Counted from the stretch's first letter, positions 25,119 to 34,006 are shown. The stretch: DNA of 64,000 bases from JAWWPG01 sp033850885 (GCA_033850885.1 JAWWPG010000027.1:62001-126000), one strand, 5' to 3'. Notes: generated by a model not told the origin, from the letters alone. A program made the numbers and translations.

Positions 25119-26600
25119 ATGCTCGTGCGGATTCGCCCGTCACTTCCCCATGCGACGAGGCGCGTCCGCGCCCTGGTGCTCACCTCGGCGCTCTGCGCCC
25201 TCACGATCGGCGTACTCCCGGCACCGGCCGTCGCGGCCGGCCGCTACTCGGTGACGATTGAGGGACCGGCGCACAGCCCGCTGGTCGCCGCGCCGTTCGT
25301 CCTCTCGGGCGCCGTCTCACCTGCCGCGATTGGTGCCACGGTGACCCTGCAGCGCGATATGGGCGGGCAATGGAAGACGGTCTCCACAACCCAGCTCGAC
25401 GCTCACTCCGCGTACAGCTTCACCCAGCACGGTTCATATGTCGGGGGCTTCGCCTACCACGTCGTGATGCCCGGCCAGCACCACGTCCACGTGGGGACCA
25501 GCCTGGTGAAACGGGTGTTCGTCACTGGGGACACCATCCTTTCCAAGCGCATCATGCGCAACGGGAACAGCCTGGTCTCAGCCGCGGGCTCCTACGCGAT
25601 GACGATGCAGCGCAGCGGGGATCTCACCATCTGCGTCGCACGGACTGGGCGGGTGATCTGGTCGATGGGCACCGCGGGCCATCGTGGGGCGTGGGCCGTC
25701 CTCCAAGGCGATGGCAACCTCGTCGTGCACGCGCGCGATGGAAGCGTGTTGAAGACCACCGGCACCGGAGGACAGACCCTCGGCACCTACTCGCTGAGCA
25801 TCCAGGAGAACTCCAACCTGGTGATCCTCAACGCCGCCGGGGCGAACCTCTGGTCCAGCGACACGACGAGCGACACGCTCGGCTCGACAGAGGCCCTTCA
25901 ACCCGGCCAGTGGTTGCGGTCACCGAGCCAGCGCTACAAGCTCTGGATGCAGACCGATGGCGATCTCGTCCTCTACCGGGTGTGGAACCACACGATCGCC
26001 TGGCAGACCGACACCCGAGTCGCCGGCTCGTTCCTCACCATGCAAGACGACGGCAACCTGGTCCTCCGCGGCCCCGCTCGAAAGCCCCTGTGGTCCTCCC
26101 GCACCTCCGGTTATCCGGGTGCGGTCGCCGTACTCCAGGACGACGGAAACGTCGTCGTGTCCCAGCACGGCGTCGCCTACTGGACGTCGAACGGACTCGG
26201 TGGATTGCTCGGCGACGACTACCCCGCCAACCTGCACAAGGCGCCAAGGGACTCCCTCATCGACCCATGGCGGTTCTACAACCGCGAGTGCACGAGCTTC
26301 GTCGCGTGGCGCATGAACAGCGCCAACCACGTCGACTTCAACAACTTCATGGGCGGTGGCCATTTCGGCAACGCCGGCAACTGGGACGACAACGCCCGGG
26401 CCCTCGGCTACCCGGTCAACTCCGTCCCAGCGCGCGGTGCCATCGCCGAGTCGGACTCCCAGGGTCACGTGGCGTGGGTGGCCGAGGTCGGTGACGGGAC
26501 AGTGACCATCGAGGACTACAACTTCTCCGCACCCGGCGAGTACGGCACCCGCACGGTGCCGACGTCGACGTACGTCTACATCCACATCAACGACCTCTGA
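25119..26600 (+). CDS. Secreted B-lectin/CHAP-domain protein
   Basis: 493 residues. A signal peptide (about 1-40, ALTIGVLPAPAVAA) directs export. Residues 43-130 form an Ig-like/beta domain. Residues about 140-245 and 257-370 form two bulb-type mannose-lectin (B-lectin) units with recurring LQGDGNLVV, MQTDGDLVLY, MQDDGNLVL and LQDDGNVVV strands. A C-terminal CHAP amidase/endopeptidase follows (about 385-493), with Cys in NRECTSFVAW and His in GHVAWVAEVGDG. CHAP enzymes cut peptidoglycan peptides or amide links; the lectins may bind glycans of its own or a competitor's wall. Candidate roles are wall remodelling or an antibacterial lysin. Confidence 0.88.
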   Translation: MLVRIRPSLPHATRRVRALVLTSALCALTIGVLPAPAVAAGRYSVTIEGPAHSPLVAAPFVLSGAVSPAAIGATVTLQRDMGGQWKTVSTTQLDAHSAYSFTQHGSYVGGFAYHVVMPGQHHVHVGTSLVKRVFVTGDTILSKRIMRNGNSLVSAAGSYAMTMQRSGDLTICVARTGRVIWSMGTAGHRGAWAVLQGDGNLVVHARDGSVLKTTGTGGQTLGTYSLSIQENSNLVILNAAGANLWSSDTTSDTLGSTEALQPGQWLRSPSQRYKLWMQTDGDLVLYRVWNHTIAWQTDTRVAGSFLTMQDDGNLVLRGPARKPLWSSRTSGYPGAVAVLQDDGNVVVSQHGVAYWTSNGLGGLLGDDYPANLHKAPRDSLIDPWRFYNRECTSFVAWRMNSANHVDFNNFMGGGHFGNAGNWDDNARALGYPVNSVPARGAIAESDSQGHVAWVAEVGDGTVTIEDYNFSAPGEYGTRTVPTSTYVYIHINDL

Positions 26601-26632
26601 ACCACCGCTCCGCGGCCGCTCCCGCAGGCGGC

Positions 26633-26718
26633 GTTTGCCTGGCATGCCACCCAGGCACATCGTTTGCCACCCAGGCCTGCCTGGCAAACTGTGTATCCGC
26701 CTGGCTTGCCAGGCAAAC
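26633..26718. repeat. Nested inverted repeats between convergent genes
   Basis: GTTTGCCTGGC (26633-26643) pairs perfectly with GCCAGGCAAAC (26708-26718). Inside, GTTTGCC…CAGGC (26662-26676) faces GCCTGGCAAAC (26679-26689). The element lies between the stops of the lectin-CHAP gene and the convergent MFS gene and can fold on either strand, so it may be a bidirectional terminator. Confidence 0.75.
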
Positions 26719-26781
26719 CCCCCGGTCGCGAGCCCGGGTAGGCGGTAGGCGATCCCGGGGCGGCGGTAGGCAATCCCGGCC

Positions 26782-28149
26782 TCACGTCGGGGTACGTCGA
26801 CGTGCCCGGGCCGGCAGCAGCCGGTGGCGGGCCGGTGCCCCAGCGAGGGTCTCCGGCATCCGAACGGCGAGCACCATCGCGGCGAACACGACGAGCGCGC
26901 ATGCGACGAACGCCGCCCGGAACGAGATCTGGTCCGCGAGCCAGCCGGCGGCGAGCGGACCGGTGATGGTTCCCCCGTCGGCGGACATCTGGAAGACCGC
27001 CACCACCTTCCCGCCTCGTCCGCGCATCAGGTCGCCGACGATTGCACCGGGCGCGGTGCTCACGAACGCACCGCCTGCCCCGAGGGCGGTCATGGTCACC
27101 AGGAACGCCGGCAGCCGGGTGTCGAACGCGAGGCTGGTCAGCGCCAGGCCCACGACCAGGCAGCCGGTGACCAGCGCCGGGCGCCGTCCGACCCTGTCGA
27201 CGAACCGGCCGGCGACGAGGAGGAGGCAGACCTCAGCCACCGACGTACAGAGGAAGCCGATCCCGATCCAGATCACGCTGGCGTGCAGTGCCTCGGTCAC
27301 GAACAGCGGGATCAGGCTGATCCTCACCCCGAAGAAGGCCCAGCCGATCGCGAAGTTGACGGCGATCGCGGCCCGGTACGACGGATGAGCCAGCGCCTCA
27401 CGCAGCGGCGTGGCAGGAGGCTCGTCGGCCGCCGTCACGTCGACTGTGGCGGCGTCGGCCGGCACCGGCGGGACGGAGGGGGCGTCGGCCAGGACGGGCG
27501 GGACGGAGGCGCCTTCGACCGGCGCCGGCAGGACGGGCGCGGCGTCGGACTCCGATCTCGGGGCCGGGCGCAGACGGGTAGCCGACAGCTGGAGCGACGC
27601 AATGGCCCCGGCCCCGACGAGTGAGACCGCGTAGACGTAGAACGGCAACCGCAACGAGTAGCTGGTCAGGAACCCGCCGACGAGGGGACCGAGCAGGCCG
27701 CCCACCAGGAAGCCCGACTGGAAAAGGCCGTTGGCACGCCCGCGGCTCTTCGGTCCCACCACTCGGAAGAGCAGGGCAGTGGCGGAAACCGTGAACATGG
27801 CGGACCCGATGCCGCCGATCCCCCGCAGGACCAACAGCTGCTCGTAGCTCTGAGAAAGGCCCGCGAGCCCGGTCGAGACCGCCACGATACCGATGCCGGT
27901 CGCCAGGATCAGCCGCTCGCCGAACGCGTCGACGAGACGGCCGCCCCCGAGAGCCGAAACGAACCGCATCAGGGCGAACGCGGAGATCACGGCGCCAGCG
28001 GCGGTCTTTCCGACGCCGAACGACCGCGCGAACTCAGGGATCGCGGGGGCCACCACACCGAAGCCGACCGCGACGGCGACCCCCACCGCGGCCAGCACGG
28101 CGACCTCTCGTGGCAGGTCCTCGAAGGGATCCCTGAACGGGTTCCTCAC
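26782..28149 (-). CDS. MFS transporter with long Pro/Ala central loop
   Basis: 455 residues from GTG 28149, 7 bases after the upstream stop. Twelve helices in two halves, with motif A-like GGGRLVDAFGERL (loop 2-3) and VAGRFVDRVGRRPAL in the second half. The cytosolic loop after TM6 is about 55 residues rich in Pro, Ala and Val (VLPAPVEGASVPPVLADAP). The layout matches drug/metabolite exporters. It is the last gene of an operon with an IdeR-like repressor and a small exported protein, so metal or siderophore export is a possible role, by inference only. Confidence 0.85.
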   Translation of the reverse strand: MRNPFRDPFEDLPREVAVLAAVGVAVAVGFGVVAPAIPEFARSFGVGKTAAGAVISAFALMRFVSALGGGRLVDAFGERLILATGIGIVAVSTGLAGLSQSYEQLLVLRGIGGIGSAMFTVSATALLFRVVGPKSRGRANGLFQSGFLVGGLLGPLVGGFLTSYSLRLPFYVYAVSLVGAGAIASLQLSATRLRPAPRSESDAAPVLPAPVEGASVPPVLADAPSVPPVPADAATVDVTAADEPPATPLREALAHPSYRAAIAVNFAIGWAFFGVRISLIPLFVTEALHASVIWIGIGFLCTSVAEVCLLLVAGRFVDRVGRRPALVTGCLVVGLALTSLAFDTRLPAFLVTMTALGAGGAFVSTAPGAIVGDLMRGRGGKVVAVFQMSADGGTITGPLAAGWLADQISFRAAFVACALVVFAAMVLAVRMPETLAGAPARHRLLPARARRRTPT

Positions 28150-28156
28150 AACCCGG

Positions 28157-28732
28157 TCAGTCCGCCAGGACCCAGGCGTCGTCCGGACCGTCCCTCGCGG
28201 TGACCGGGACGGATCCGCGGGGTACGCCGACGGCGAGCGTCGTCTCCACACACTGGCCGGCCGACAGCGTCCGGGGGAAGTCCTCGGTGGGAGTGCCGTT
28301 GACGATCTTGCCGCCGGCTGCGCCCAGGGTCCGGCCGGACCGGGCCACCAGTCGCCAGCTGCGGTGGTCCACCCGCGCCGGCTCCGCCGCTGCGCACTCC
28401 TCCACGGTGATCACGTCGACGCGGGTGCCAGCGGCCGCACCCGTGACGGCCGCCCTCCGGTAGTCGAGCGCCCGCACCCTCAGCCCCCGCAACGGCAGCC
28501 AGTCGGACATCGCCACACCGTCGCCGAAGGCAGCCTGCGTCCGGTGCCGGGCCGCCTCCGTCGCTGCGGCCTCACCAGCGGTCCCAGGCGGCCGGGAGGC
28601 CGTCGTACCTGCCGTGTCGTCGGGACCGCCACTACACGCCGAGGGCACCGCGAACGCGACCGCCGCGACGGTGGCGACGGTTACCCAGCGGCCGAGGGCC
28701 GCGGCCCGGCGGGCGCCGAGGCGCTGCGCCAC
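28157..28732 (-). CDS. Small exported or membrane-tethered protein, DUF4352-like
   Basis: 191 residues from GTG 28732, which comes one base after the stop of the IdeR gene, so translation is probably coupled. A longer start at 28792 would overlap IdeR by 59 bases. A membrane segment at about 17-32 (VTVATVAAVAFAVPSAC) is followed by a Thr/Ala-rich linker and a beta-rich domain with two Cys (VEECAAAEP, SAGQCVETTLAVGVP). The position before Cys is not a good lipobox (P at -3). The beta domain resembles DUF4352/telokin-like extracellular modules. Function unknown; genetically linked to the repressor and MFS exporter. Confidence 0.65.
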   Translation of the reverse strand: MAQRLGARRAAALGRWVTVATVAAVAFAVPSACSGGPDDTAGTTASRPPGTAGEAAATEAARHRTQAAFGDGVAMSDWLPLRGLRVRALDYRRAAVTGAAAGTRVDVITVEECAAAEPARVDHRSWRLVARSGRTLGAAGGKIVNGTPTEDFPRTLSAGQCVETTLAVGVPRGSVPVTARDGPDDAWVLAD

Positions 28733-28733
28733 C

Positions 28734-29435
28734 TCAGGCGTTCCGCACGAAGACGTGGGCGGCGGTCTCCAGGTCGATCTCGACAGGGTCACCCCCCGCG
28801 GCCAGGATCACCACTCCGAGACTGTTCTGCGAGACGGTGACGACACGACCGGGAAGCACGTCACCCCGACGGAAGCGGGCCATCAGCTGCTCGTCGGTCT
28901 GGATCGGCTCCCCGATCCGCGCCAGCCTGAGCTTGATCTCGCCCGGCAGGCTGTCCGGGTCCACCACTTGGTCGAGCGGCCTGACCCCGGCCAGGAAGCC
29001 CTCGTAGCCGCCCGCCTCGCCGAGCTCTTCGAGCCCAGGGATCGGGTTGCCGTACGGCGACTGCGTGGGGTGGTCGAGGATCTGCACCAGACGCCTCTCG
29101 ACCGTCTCGGACATGACGTGCTCCCATCGGCAGGCCTCGGTGTGCACCTGCTCCCAGTCGAGCCCGATCAGGTCGACCAACAGCCGCTCGGCGAGCCGGT
29201 GCTTGCGCATGACCCGCATGGCGCGCTCGCTGCCGTCCTTGGTCAGCTCCAGGTGCCGGTCGCCCTCGACGGTGAGCAGCCCGTCCCGTTCCATCCGGGC
29301 AACCGTCTGGCTGACGGTCGGCCCTGACTGGTGCAGCCGCTCGGCGATCCGGGCGCGCAGCGGGACGATGCCCTCTTCCTCGAGCTCGAAGATGGTCTTG
29401 AGGTACATCTCCGTGGTGTCGATGAGATCTGTCAC
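28734..29435 (-). CDS. ideR: Iron-dependent repressor, DtxR/IdeR family
   Basis: 233 residues from GTG 29435. The N-terminal helix-turn-helix (TTEMYLKTIFELEEEGIVPL to SQTVARMERDGLL) is followed by the metal/dimer domain with the Cys-containing site EACRWEHVMSE (near 100-110) and HRLAERLLVDLIGLDWEQVH. The C-terminal SH3-like domain (about 150-233) is present, as in DtxR/IdeR and unlike short MntR. With Fe2+ bound such proteins repress siderophore and iron-uptake genes and induce ferritin. It heads a three-gene operon with a small exported protein and an MFS transporter, and is divergent from the photolyase gene. Confidence 0.9.
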   Translation of the reverse strand: MTDLIDTTEMYLKTIFELEEEGIVPLRARIAERLHQSGPTVSQTVARMERDGLLTVEGDRHLELTKDGSERAMRVMRKHRLAERLLVDLIGLDWEQVHTEACRWEHVMSETVERRLVQILDHPTQSPYGNPIPGLEELGEAGGYEGFLAGVRPLDQVVDPDSLPGEIKLRLARIGEPIQTDEQLMARFRRGDVLPGRVVTVSQNSLGVVILAAGGDPVEIDLETAAHVFVRNA

Positions 29436-29573
29436 GCTGCGCCGTCCACCTGTCGCTGAGCGAACTGTGCATGTCCTGGGCGGCCAGCCCTTGGGTGTCG
29501 CCGCAGCTCTCCGGCAGGCCGCACCCGCACCTACCAGGAGAGGCTACCGCGCGGGTCCGACATGATGGCGTCG

Positions 29574-30920
29574 ATGTCCACCTCGATCATGTGGTTTCGA
29601 CGCGATCTCCGCCTCGGGGACAACCCCGCCCTCGTCGCCGCCGCGGATGCCGCGGACGACGTGCTGGCGGTGTTCGTGGTCGACCCGCGGCTGTGGGGGC
29701 CGGCCGGTGCGCCACGGCGGGCGTACCTACTCGCCAGCCTGCGTTCCCTCGCCGGGCGGATCGAAGGGCTGGTCGTTCGCTCGGGCGACCCGGTGGACGT
29801 CGTACCCTCACTCGCTGTCGAGGTCGGGGCGCGCGAGGTCTTCTGCGCCGCGGACTTCGGACCGTACGGCATCCAGCGAGACGCCGGCGTCGAGGCGGCT
29901 CTGGCGAAGACGAGCGGCGCGCGTCTGGTGCGCCGCGGGTCGCCGTACGCGGTCAGCCCTGGCCTGGTGCTCACCCAGCAGGGCCACGGGTACCAGGTCT
30001 TCACGCCGTTTTACCGGGCTTGGCGCGAGCACGGCTGGGCCGAGCCGGCGCCCACGCTTCGCGGTATCGACTGGCGGCGTGACCTGTCCGGCGACGAGCT
30101 GCCGGAGCCCGAGATCCCCGAGGGCATGTACCTGCCGGACGCCGGTGAGGCGGCAGCCCGACGACGGTGGCACGCCTTCCTCGAGACCCACCTCTCGCAC
30201 TACGCCGAGGATCGCGACCGCCCAGACCTCGACATCACCTCACGGATGTCGGTTCACCTGAAGTGGGGCGAGATCCATCCGCGGACGATGCTCGCCGACC
30301 TGAGAGCGAGGCGAGGTGAGTCCAGGCGCAGGTACGAGACCGAGCTCGCCTGGCGGGAGTTCTATGCCGATGTGCTGGCCCGGCGGCCGGAATCCGCACG
30401 GGAGTACTACCGGCCAGAGCTCGCGCAGATGGCGTACGCCGAGCCCGGCGAGCGATTCGACGCTTGGCGCGAGGGGCGCACCGGCTACCCGATCGTCGAC
30501 GCTGGAATGCGTCAGCTCCGGTCGGAGGGCTGGATGCACAACCGGGTCCGGATGATCGTCGCCAGCTTCCTGGTGAAGGACCTGCACATCGAGTGGCAGC
30601 ACGGTGCACGCCACTTCATGCGCTGGCTCGTCGACGGCGATCTCGCCTCCAACCAGCACGGGTGGCAGTGGACCGCGGGCTGTGGGACCGACGCCGCGCC
30701 GTACTTCCGCATCTTCAACCCGATCGAGCAGGGCCGCCGGTTCGACCCGTCGGGCGACTACATCAGACGGCACGTGCCCGAGCTCCGGCACCTGCCAACC
30801 GAGGAGCTGCACCAGCCTCAGCACCCGATCGTCGACCATGCCGCGGAGCGGCGGGAGTCGCTCGCCCGCTACCAGGCCGTGCGGAACCAGTCGCCCGAGG
30901 GCGAGGTCCGGCCGGTCTGA
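29574..30920 (+). CDS. Deoxyribodipyrimidine photolyase (CPD class I type)
   Basis: 448 residues from the ATG starting MSTSIMWFRRDLRLGDNPAL (ATG 29562 is an alternative). The photolyase alpha/beta antenna domain covers about 1-130. The helical FAD domain has family blocks ETELAWREFYADVL (near 257-270), GYPIVDAGMRQLRSEGWMHN (near 303-322), RMIVASFLVKDL, and DLASNQHGWQWTAGCGTDA (near 356-374), which holds Trp residues of the electron-transfer chain. It uses blue light to split cyclobutane pyrimidine dimers. Cytoplasmic, monocistronic. Confidence 0.93.
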   Translation: MSTSIMWFRRDLRLGDNPALVAAADAADDVLAVFVVDPRLWGPAGAPRRAYLLASLRSLAGRIEGLVVRSGDPVDVVPSLAVEVGAREVFCAADFGPYGIQRDAGVEAALAKTSGARLVRRGSPYAVSPGLVLTQQGHGYQVFTPFYRAWREHGWAEPAPTLRGIDWRRDLSGDELPEPEIPEGMYLPDAGEAAARRRWHAFLETHLSHYAEDRDRPDLDITSRMSVHLKWGEIHPRTMLADLRARRGESRRRYETELAWREFYADVLARRPESAREYYRPELAQMAYAEPGERFDAWREGRTGYPIVDAGMRQLRSEGWMHNRVRMIVASFLVKDLHIEWQHGARHFMRWLVDGDLASNQHGWQWTAGCGTDAAPYFRIFNPIEQGRRFDPSGDYIRRHVPELRHLPTEELHQPQHPIVDHAAERRESLARYQAVRNQSPEGEVRPV

Positions 30921-30974
30921 CGGCGTCCGCCGGGCGAATCGGCTCGCACCGTCTTTGGATAACCTCGTGGCGTC

Positions 30975-31730
30975 ATGCCCACCGCCCCGCCGACCTCGGT
31001 CACCGTCAGGACCCGCTTCCGTGGTCCGGCACGTTCCGGCAACGGCGGCTACACGGCCGGCCTGCTGGCGGCGTGCCTTGGTGAGGTGCCTGACCGGGCG
31101 CCTGTCACGGTGACGCTGCGCCGACCGCCCCCACTGGATGTCGAGATGAGCGTGCGGGCGGAGTCAGCCGGTGATGTGGCGGGTGGGGTCGGGCTGTGGT
31201 ACGGCGACCTGCTGGTCGCCACCGCGTCGCCCGGCGCCTTCAGCCGGGAGCCGGTCGCACCCGTCAGCCTCGCGTCGGCCTGGGCGGCCAGGTCGGCGTA
31301 CCGGGGACTGGTCGACCACCCGTTCCCGGAGTGCTTCGCCTGCGGTCCGGCGCGGGAGCCGGCCGACGGGCTGTGCCTCGCCCCCGGGCTGGTCGGGCCG
31401 GGGCGAGCGGCATGCGGCTGGGTGCCCGATCCCTCGCTGGCCACTCCTGACGATCCGACGGTTGCCGCTCCCGAGTTCGGGTGGTCCGCCCTCGACTGCC
31501 CCGGCGGGTGGACCTCGGACCTCGACAGCCGGCCGCTGGTGCTGGGGCGGATGACGGCCCGCTGCCTGGCGCTGCCGAAGATCGGCCACCCGCACATCGT
31601 CGTCGGCGAGCTCATCGCCGAGGAGGGCCGCAAGACCTTCACCGCGACCAGCCTGTACGACGACGGCCGGCTCGTCGGTCGGGCCGAGCACACCTGGATC
31701 GCCGTCGACCCCACAGCGTTCAACCCCTGA
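30975..31730 (+). CDS. Hot-dog fold thioesterase-like protein
   Basis: 251 residues, soluble. A conserved CFACGPAREPADGLCLAPG block (near 116-134) and EFGWSALDCPGGW (near 163-175) mark an actinobacterial double hot-dog family related to acyl-CoA thioesterases. The second hot-dog ends RLVGRAEHTWIAVDP. Catalytic residues cannot be assigned with certainty. The start ATG 30975 lacks a good ribosome binding site. The gene is followed at once by the 22-bp repeat array. Confidence 0.7.
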   Translation: MPTAPPTSVTVRTRFRGPARSGNGGYTAGLLAACLGEVPDRAPVTVTLRRPPPLDVEMSVRAESAGDVAGGVGLWYGDLLVATASPGAFSREPVAPVSLASAWAARSAYRGLVDHPFPECFACGPAREPADGLCLAPGLVGPGRAACGWVPDPSLATPDDPTVAAPEFGWSALDCPGGWTSDLDSRPLVLGRMTARCLALPKIGHPHIVVGELIAEEGRKTFTATSLYDDGRLVGRAEHTWIAVDPTAFNP

Positions 31731-31740
31731 GGGCGCCTCG

Positions 31741-31951
31741 GTTGAGCCGTCGCAAAGTTGCCCTTCAGCCGTCGGTGAATTTGCCCTTGAGCCGTCGGAA
31801 AGTTAGCCAGGAGCCGTCCTCTCCTCACCGACTCTCAAGCTGCGGCCAGTCTGCGACGGCTCAACGCCAAGTTTGCGACGGCTCAACATCAGGCTTTTGA
31901 CCTCAACGGCAATTTTGCGCCGGGTCAAGGGCAATTTTGCGACGGGTCAAC
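31741..31951. repeat. Head-to-head array of 22-bp repeats
   Basis: The left half has direct copies with core GAGCCGTCGCAAAGTTGCC at 31741-31762, 31763-31785 and 31786-31808, plus a partial copy at 31809-31818. After a 34-base unique centre, the right half carries inverse copies at 31853-31865 (partial), 31866-31887, 31888-31907 (degenerate), 31908-31929 and 31930-31951. RNA from either strand could form a long imperfect hairpin. The same unit occurs at 52109-52196. It is not CRISPR: units abut without spacers. Confidence 0.92.
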
Positions 31952-32012
31952 GTTGGGGGGATGGGGTTGGCAGGATGTCAGCAATCCAACCGAGACCGAT
32001 GAGGAGATGCCG

Positions 32013-32588
32013 ATGGCCGCAACCGTGCCCCCGGTCGCCAACGAGCGCGAGGGTCTGCTGGAGTACCTGGCCCACGAGCGCGACAAGCTCAAGGTGACCG
32101 CCTACGGGCTGACCGAGGAGCAGGCTCGCGCCACACCGTCGGTCAGCGTGCTGAGCGTTGGCGGACTCATCAAGCACGTCGCCCTGACCGAGCGCAGCTG
32201 GGTCGGCCACATCCAACGCCACGAGACCGACATCGGTCCCGAGGGGTACGCCGACACCTTCCGCATGACCGAGGAGGAGACCCTGGCGTCGGTGATCGCG
32301 TTCTACGACCAGGTGGCGACAGAGACGGCAGACGTCATCGCCGGCATCGACGACCTCGGTTATCCGGTACCGGTCCCACCGGCGCCGTGGAACCCCAAGG
32401 ATGTGAAGGAGTGGTCCGTCCGATGGGTGCTGCTGCACCTCATCGAGGAGACCGCCCACCATGCGGGGCACGCCGACATCGTCCGCGAGACGGTGGACGG
32501 GGCGACGTTCTACCCGCTCCTCGCGGCGTCCGAGGGCTGGCCCGAGACCTCCTGGCTGAAGCCCTGGGCACCCGCCTCCGGAACCTGA
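32013..32588 (+). CDS. DinB family protein
   Basis: 191 residues from ATG 32013, with GAGGAG (32001-32006) six bases upstream; longer starts run into the repeat array. Four-helix DinB features: REGLLEYLAHERDKLKVTAY, SVGGLIKHVALTERSWVGHI with the first His near 52, and WSVRWVLLHLIEETAHHAGHADI near 139-161 with the clustered His ligands. This is a probable metal-dependent thiol-transferase-fold enzyme without known substrate, and a paralogue of the protein at 6581-7093. Its stop lies 3 bases from the convergent MFS stop. Confidence 0.85.
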   Translation: MAATVPPVANEREGLLEYLAHERDKLKVTAYGLTEEQARATPSVSVLSVGGLIKHVALTERSWVGHIQRHETDIGPEGYADTFRMTEEETLASVIAFYDQVATETADVIAGIDDLGYPVPVPPAPWNPKDVKEWSVRWVLLHLIEETAHHAGHADIVRETVDGATFYPLLAASEGWPETSWLKPWAPASGT

Positions 32589-32591
32589 CAG

Positions 32592-33848
32592 CTACCGGAC
32601 CGGATAGGCAGAGTCGTACTCGAGGAAGCCCCGCTGACCGGCGGCGGCTAGCACGACCCCGCACATGCAGCCGATCCCACCTGCCCCCAGCGCCAGGGTA
32701 GGCGTGAACACGGCGGCGGTCGTGCCCATCACGAAGTCGCCCAACCGCGGCCCACCCGCCACCACGACGGTGAAGACGCCTTGCAACCGACCCCGCAGGT
32801 TGTCAGGTGCGGCGACCTGCAGGATCGTCGACCGGTACGCCGCGCTGATCATGTCAGCGCCGCCGCTCACCGCCAGGAAGAGCACCCCGAGCCACAACGA
32901 GCGAGCGAAGCCGAAGGCGGCCACGGCAGCGCCGTACACCAACACGGCGAGCACGACCGCCCGGCCTTGGCGCCGGACCTTGCTCACCCAGCCGGAGAAG
33001 GCGAAGGCCAGCAAGGACCCGATCGCCGGGGACGCCTGGAGCAGACCGACGGTCCGCACCCCACCTCCGAAGAACGCCCCGGCGACAGCCGGGAACAGCG
33101 CCCTCGGTTGGGCCAGCACCATCGCGCACATGTCGACGATGAAGGTCATGCGGAGATTGGGTGCCCTGGCCAGGAAGCGAAAGCCCTCCACCACCGACCG
33201 CAGCCCGGGCCGCGTCGGCGCCTCGCCCTCGAACGGCTGGGGAGGGATCGGCGGCAGCCGGAAGAGCGAGTAGAGCGCTGCCAGGAACGTCACGGCGTCG
33301 ATCCCGTACGCGAACTGGTAGCCAGCCGCGCTGATCGCCAGCGCGCCGAGAACCGGCCCCGTCGTGAAGCCCAGGTTGAACGACGCCATGTTGAGGGCGT
33401 TGGCCGCGGGCAGCAGCTCCTTGTCGACGAGCCGAGGAACGATCGCACTGCGGGTCGGGCTGTTGACAGCGAAGCAGGCTGCCTGCGCCGCGACCACGAC
33501 GTACAGAACGGTAACCGAGCCGACGTGGGCCGCGGCCTGGATGACGAGTACGACGGACAGCACCCAGAGACCGGACGAGGAGGCGAGGGCGAGCTTTCGC
33601 CGGTCGACGGCGTCGGCGAAGGCACCGCCGTACAGGCCGAAACCGATCAGCGGGAAGAGCGCGAACAGGCCGACGAGCCCGACCGAGAACGTCGAATGCG
33701 TCAACCCATAGACCTGGATGGCGATCGTGACCGCGGTCATCTGCTGCCCGAGCTGCGAGACGGTGCTGCCGACCCACAGTCGTCGGTAGTCGCGAGACGC
33801 CTGGAGCGGTCTGACGTCCGTCAGGATCCGGCCGGCGCGACGCTGCAC
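32592..33848 (-). CDS. MFS transporter, EntS-like (MFS_3)
   Basis: 418 residues from GTG 33848. Twelve helices; the N-terminus LQASRDYRRLWVGSTVSQLGQ and the loop GGAFADAVDRRKLAL match the MFS_3/EntS-type group of exporters, and AVNSPTRSAIVPRLV is typical of that group. Substrate unknown (drugs, siderophores). The start is set by a TAGTGT box 6 bases upstream, implying a leaderless mRNA. A similar transporter is encoded at 40494-41750. Confidence 0.87.
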   Translation of the reverse strand: MQRRAGRILTDVRPLQASRDYRRLWVGSTVSQLGQQMTAVTIAIQVYGLTHSTFSVGLVGLFALFPLIGFGLYGGAFADAVDRRKLALASSSGLWVLSVVLVIQAAAHVGSVTVLYVVVAAQAACFAVNSPTRSAIVPRLVDKELLPAANALNMASFNLGFTTGPVLGALAISAAGYQFAYGIDAVTFLAALYSLFRLPPIPPQPFEGEAPTRPGLRSVVEGFRFLARAPNLRMTFIVDMCAMVLAQPRALFPAVAGAFFGGGVRTVGLLQASPAIGSLLAFAFSGWVSKVRRQGRAVVLAVLVYGAAVAAFGFARSLWLGVLFLAVSGGADMISAAYRSTILQVAAPDNLRGRLQGVFTVVVAGGPRLGDFVMGTTAAVFTPTLALGAGGIGCMCGVVLAAAGQRGFLEYDSAYPVR

Positions 33849-33854
33849 GGGGCA

Positions 33855-33860
33855 ACACTA
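33855..33860 (-). promoter_or_regulatory. Candidate -10 box, leaderless MFS gene
   Basis: TAGTGT on the minus strand, 6 bases before GTG 33848. Confidence 0.45.
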
Positions 33861-33945
33861 GTGGCCGTCCGCGAGCGGTTCCGGTGCGCACGCAACCGGC
33901 CGTGGTCACCGTGTCCCGGGGGTCAGCTCACGTCGCCATATGCCC

Positions 33946-33974
33946 TTGCTCGGAAGGCGAACCCGACGTACGGT
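33946..33974 (+). promoter_or_regulatory. Predicted promoter upstream of the small ORF and pdxH
   Basis: TTGCTC (33946-33951), a 17-bp spacer and TACGGT (33969-33974). A transcript would start about 25 bases before the small ORF at 34007. Confidence 0.45.
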
Positions 33975-34006
33975 GAGTGCACACATGAAGGGAGGTGGTC
34001 CGACAG

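Noticed and set aside
31741..31951. CRISPR array or tRNA/attachment site
   Set aside because: 22-bp units abut with no spacers, occur in both orientations, and no integrase or tRNA lies next to them.
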